A stretch of 14,885 nucleotides of DNA, taken from contig JALOLW010000041.1 in the NCBI GenBank assembly GCA_025455795.1, positions 1 to 14,885 of the forward strand. The letters run 5' to 3'. The notes beneath the pieces are model-generated. The model worked only from the letters and a program-made list of their open reading frames with translations, had not been told where the DNA came from and did no database searches. The position numbers and the translations under genes were made by a program. The stretch comes from Spirosomataceae bacterium (GTDB lineage: Bacteria; Bacteroidota; Bacteroidia; Cytophagales; Spirosomataceae). Position 1 is the first letter of the stretch. Each line of letters opens with the position of its first letter. Positions 12,610 to 14,885 of the stretch are shown one piece after another.

Positions 12610-13683
12610 ATGACTTTGGAAGAAATCCGAAAGCAAATTGACGCCCTCGACGACCAACTCCTCGCCCTTCTCAACCAACGGATGCAGTGGGTACAAAAAG
12701 TAGGGGAAATCAAACGCGCCACCAAAACCGTCATCTATCGTCCTGAGCGTGAAAAGTTTATCCTCGACCGTGTAAAGTCCCAAAACAAGGGTCCTCTTCC
12801 CGCCGATGCCATTGAGGCCATTTATCTCGAGATTTTTGCCGCTGCCCGCAACATCGAACTGCCCGAGCGTATTGCCTATTTGGGGCCAGAGGGGAGTTTT
12901 ACGCACCAAGCCGCTGAAAGTCGCTTTGGGGCCATGAGCGAATACATGACGCTGCCCACCATCAAGGCCGTCTTTGAGGCCGTGGACACTGGCCGCGCGA
13001 AGTTTGGGGTGATTCCGATTGAAAACAACCAAGAAGGCATCGTCTATGAAACGGTGGACTTGCTCAACGAAACCAACGTCAGTATCGCCGCCGAACTCAA
13101 AATCCCCGTGCATTTTGCCCTCGCCACCGAGTGTGAAAACCCCTCGCGCATCAAGCGCATTTACTCCAAGGACATCGCGTTTAGGCAGTGTAGAGGGTTT
13201 TTGAACAAATATTTTGAACAAACTCAGCCCGAAGAAATACAGGTAGAATCCACCTCGAAAGCCGCCAAACTCGCCGCCGAAGACCCCGAAAGCGCGGCCA
13301 TTTGCTCGGTGATTGCGGCGCGCTTGTTTAGCCTACCTGTGCTGTTTGACAACATCGAAGACAACGGCAGCAACCGCACCCGCTTCTTTATTTTGGCCAA
13401 AGACTTTGTGAATCAGCCCAGTGGCAACGACAAAACTACCGTCATTGCCCGCCTACCCGATACCGACAAGCCTGGGGTATTGGCCAATTTTCTGCAAGAT
13501 TTCAAAAAATCCAACATCAACCTCACCAAAATCGAAAGCCGCCCTTATAAAGGCAGCGAAGATTTCAACTTTTGGTTTTTCATCGAATTGGAGGGTTATT
13601 TCAAAGACGAAAACGTGGAGAAAGTCTTCAAAAAACACCGCAACGCCATTAAGTGGCTGGGAAGCTACGTGAAGAATGCGTAA
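12610..13683 (+). CDS. pheA: Bifunctional chorismate mutase / prephenate dehydratase (P-protein)
   Basis: This 357-residue protein converts chorismate to prephenate and then to phenylpyruvate, the committed steps to phenylalanine. The chorismate mutase part is at about 1-85 (R7, R24, K35 and E48 fit the AroQ active-site set). Prephenate dehydratase is at about 87-265, opening with AYLGPEGSFTHQAA and closing with the catalytic TRF motif at 257-259. The ACT domain is at about 277-350 with ESRP at 309-312, the feedback site for phenylalanine. Two dehydratase motifs vary: NNQEG at 139-143 where Asn-Ser/Thr is usual, and YSKDIAFRQCR where the usual form is SHPQ-x-x-x-QCR. Length and domain order match the standard P-protein. 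It follows rbfA by 155 bases and has the repeat-built leader frame directly upstream. Confidence 0.95.
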   Translation: MTLEEIRKQIDALDDQLLALLNQRMQWVQKVGEIKRATKTVIYRPEREKFILDRVKSQNKGPLPADAIEAIYLEIFAAARNIELPERIAYLGPEGSFTHQAAESRFGAMSEYMTLPTIKAVFEAVDTGRAKFGVIPIENNQEGIVYETVDLLNETNVSIAAELKIPVHFALATECENPSRIKRIYSKDIAFRQCRGFLNKYFEQTQPEEIQVESTSKAAKLAAEDPESAAICSVIAARLFSLPVLFDNIEDNGSNRTRFFILAKDFVNQPSGNDKTTVIARLPDTDKPGVLANFLQDFKKSNINLTKIESRPYKGSEDFNFWFFIELEGYFKDENVEKVFKKHRNAIKWLGSYVKNA

Positions 13684-13756
13684 ACGCAAAAGTTTTAGAG
13701 CCTTTCAGTTTTTTATACGTCTCTGATTTTGAACAAATAACGAAAAACGAATTCAC

Positions 13757-14149
13757 CTATTCCTCGGGCTGCGCTTGTGAGCGGTACCAATGCCGAATCA
13801 CGACTTTTTGTAGTTCGCGCTTGATGATGAGTTCCGACAATACCCGCAAGTGCTGCCCCAACTGATTAGGAATGGCTCTTTTGACTTGTTTTTCGGTCAA
13901 GTCCACCCGATTCAACAAGTTTTTGAGCGAGCCGTTGGCGTCCAAATGCGCTTCAAGATTCATTTGGACAAAATCCCGCAACGCCTCAAACGAATACCGC
14001 TCTTGCACGTCCAAGTCCAAAGGCACTTGGGCGGTTTTGAAATCTTTGAGCAACTGCCCCAGCAAATCTCGCAGCAAATCAGGCCGCGTAAAGCACAGGT
14101 CAAGGGCTTCATGCGAGGGATGGCTGAGGTCTTGGGCGGGGTCGGTCAT
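13757..14149 (-). CDS. Hypothetical protein, translationally coupled to a GNAT gene
   Basis: I do not recognise this 130-residue protein. It has no signal peptide, no membrane segment and no cysteine cluster (the only Cys is at residue 19). The sequence is mostly predicted helix, with many charged residues, and ends in a basic stretch (KRELQKVVIRHWYR, about 109-122) followed by an acidic tail. Its ATG overlaps the stop of the upstream acetyltransferase gene by 4 bases (ATGA), so the two are made together and may act together. It is convergent with pheA with a 73-base gap. A real gene is likely because of this exact overlap and uninterrupted frame. Confidence 0.75.
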   Translation of the reverse strand: MTDPAQDLSHPSHEALDLCFTRPDLLRDLLGQLLKDFKTAQVPLDLDVQERYSFEALRDFVQMNLEAHLDANGSLKNLLNRVDLTEKQVKRAIPNQLGQHLRVLSELIIKRELQKVVIRHWYRSQAQPEE

Positions 14150-14661
14150 GGCGTAGAAATGGCTTTTTCCATCACAATGAACTCCAAAAACTGCTTCGGA
14201 AGGCCAAATTTGGGGTCGTCCATCGGAAAAGGTTTGGTTTCGCCCGTGTGGTGGTAGCCACGCCGCTCATACCAAGCGATGAGGTCTTTGCGTACCGAAA
14301 TCACCGTCATGCCGATTTTGGGCAATCCCCACGCACGGGCTTGCGCTTCGGCGGCCTCCAAGAGTTTTTTGCCTACTCCCCCACCCTGCAATTCGGGCGA
14401 GACAGTCAGCATTCCCAAATACAACTGATGACCTTGATTTTCCAGGAAAACACAGCCTGTAATCTCTTCGTTTTCAGTGTATTTCAACAAAACAGCGTTA
14501 GGCTTTTGGAAAAGATCGGATAGGTTTTCGTCGTCGGTGCGGATACCGCCGAGCAAGTCGGCTTCGGTAGTCCAGCCTTTCTTAGAGCTTTCACCGCGAT
14601 ACGCGGAATTGATTAACACATTCAGTTGGGGAATGTCGGAGGGCGTTGCGATACTTATCAT
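14146..14661 (-). CDS. GNAT-family N-acetyltransferase
   Basis: This 171-residue protein has the GNAT fold. Strand 4 and motif A read LGMLTVSPELQGGGVGKKLL (82-101), where Q-x-G-x-G-x-G/A wraps the acetyl-CoA pyrophosphate. Motif B is at WYERRGYHHTGE (130-141), with the Tyr131 position typical of the general acid. The substrate is not predictable. The start at 14661-14659 is ATG; a TTG one codon upstream is less likely. It is the first gene of a two-gene unit with the hypothetical protein downstream (ATGA overlap). A TATCTTTG element lies 28 bases upstream. Confidence 0.92.
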   Translation of the reverse strand: MISIATPSDIPQLNVLINSAYRGESSKKGWTTEADLLGGIRTDDENLSDLFQKPNAVLLKYTENEEITGCVFLENQGHQLYLGMLTVSPELQGGGVGKKLLEAAEAQARAWGLPKIGMTVISVRKDLIAWYERRGYHHTGETKPFPMDDPKFGLPKQFLEFIVMEKAISTP

Positions 14662-14689
14662 CAATAAAAAGATTGTCAGTCGTCGGCCA

Positions 14690-14697
14690 CAAAGATA
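14690..14697 (-). promoter_or_regulatory. Bacteroidota -7 element (TATCTTTG) for the GNAT gene
   Basis: TATCTTTG on the minus strand fits TAnnTTTG and sits 28 bases upstream of the ATG. No good -33 TTTG is seen at about 19 bases. Confidence 0.45.
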
Positions 14698-14885
14698 AAC
14701 ATCATTCCAATAAAATCGGTTAGTTATGATTGAAGTCTGTGACTACTTGTCGGACTTATCTATGTCGTCATCAACGAATTGCTCGAAACAGGGCTTTTTC
14801 AAAGTAGGCTAAAAATTTGATTATAAATAGTTTAGGGGTAGGAAGTAAGGTTAAGTTTCATTATTTTGAAGATTCTAAAGACAAA
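14698..14885. other. AT-rich terminal stretch with no supported gene
   Basis: The longest frames here are under 30 codons (for example ATG at 14726 on the plus strand) and have no family resemblance. The stretch may hold the promoter of a gene beyond the right edge. No strong inverted repeat was seen. Confidence 0.5.

Noticed and set aside
12529..13221. Minus-strand open frame of 230 codons over the start of pheA
   Set aside because: It runs opposite the chorismate mutase and dehydratase domains and into the tandem repeats, with no motif of its own.
13684..13756. Terminator between pheA and the convergent hypothetical gene
   Set aside because: Only a four-base-pair stem (GCGT/ACGC) overlapping the pheA stop and scattered T runs are present; no convincing hairpin.
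14726..14812. 28-codon plus-strand frame near the right edge
   Set aside because: No start signal, no family resemblance and low length; chance is the simplest explanation.

Overview
The window looks like chromosomal DNA from a Bacteroidota member, probably the order Cytophagales. Three things point there: candidate TAnnTTTG promoter elements with almost no Shine-Dalgarno sequences, a DUF2911 lipid/secreted-type protein, and a large secreted CotH protein with CHU-type Ig-like repeats and a dockerin-like tail. No rRNA, tRNA, CRISPR array or transposase was seen. The genus is not established.

Left edge (1-960): the start of a family 2 glycosyltransferase gene overlaps a short C-terminal remnant of a UDP-galactopyranose-mutase-like gene. 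The remnant breaks off just before an AT-rich antitoxin/MazF toxin pair, and a perfect TGTGA-N6-TCACA palindrome lies in front of that pair.

Signalling operon (961-3727, minus strand): three genes overlap by 1-4 bases. They encode a stand-alone receiver, a receiver fused to a class III adenylyl cyclase, and an NtrC-type sigma-54 activator. No histidine kinase is in the window.

Export and carbohydrate region (3920-8637): a membrane-anchored Planctomycete-type cytochrome c protein (PSCyt1-DUF1549-DUF1553) is followed 63 bases later (42 with the longer start) by a Tat-exported sugar phosphate isomerase/epimerase-like TIM barrel. The cytochrome protein seems to hold a CBM6-like domain and, in the linker before it, a palindromic DNA element read in frame. 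A DUF2911 gene runs divergently and ends in a strong hairpin terminator.

Secreted protein (8703-11984, minus): a 1093-residue CotH-kinase protein with five Ig-like repeats and a dockerin-like end. Its upstream region has a near-consensus sigma-54 promoter, which could be a target of the activator in the same window.

Housekeeping end (12089-14661): rbfA, then pheA (chorismate mutase/prephenate dehydratase). A 26-codon reading frame built from 15-base tandem repeats ends in Phe-Phe-stop three bases before pheA. A GNAT acetyltransferase and an unrecognised small protein, overlapping by 4 bases, come in from the other side. The last 220 bases hold no gene I can support.
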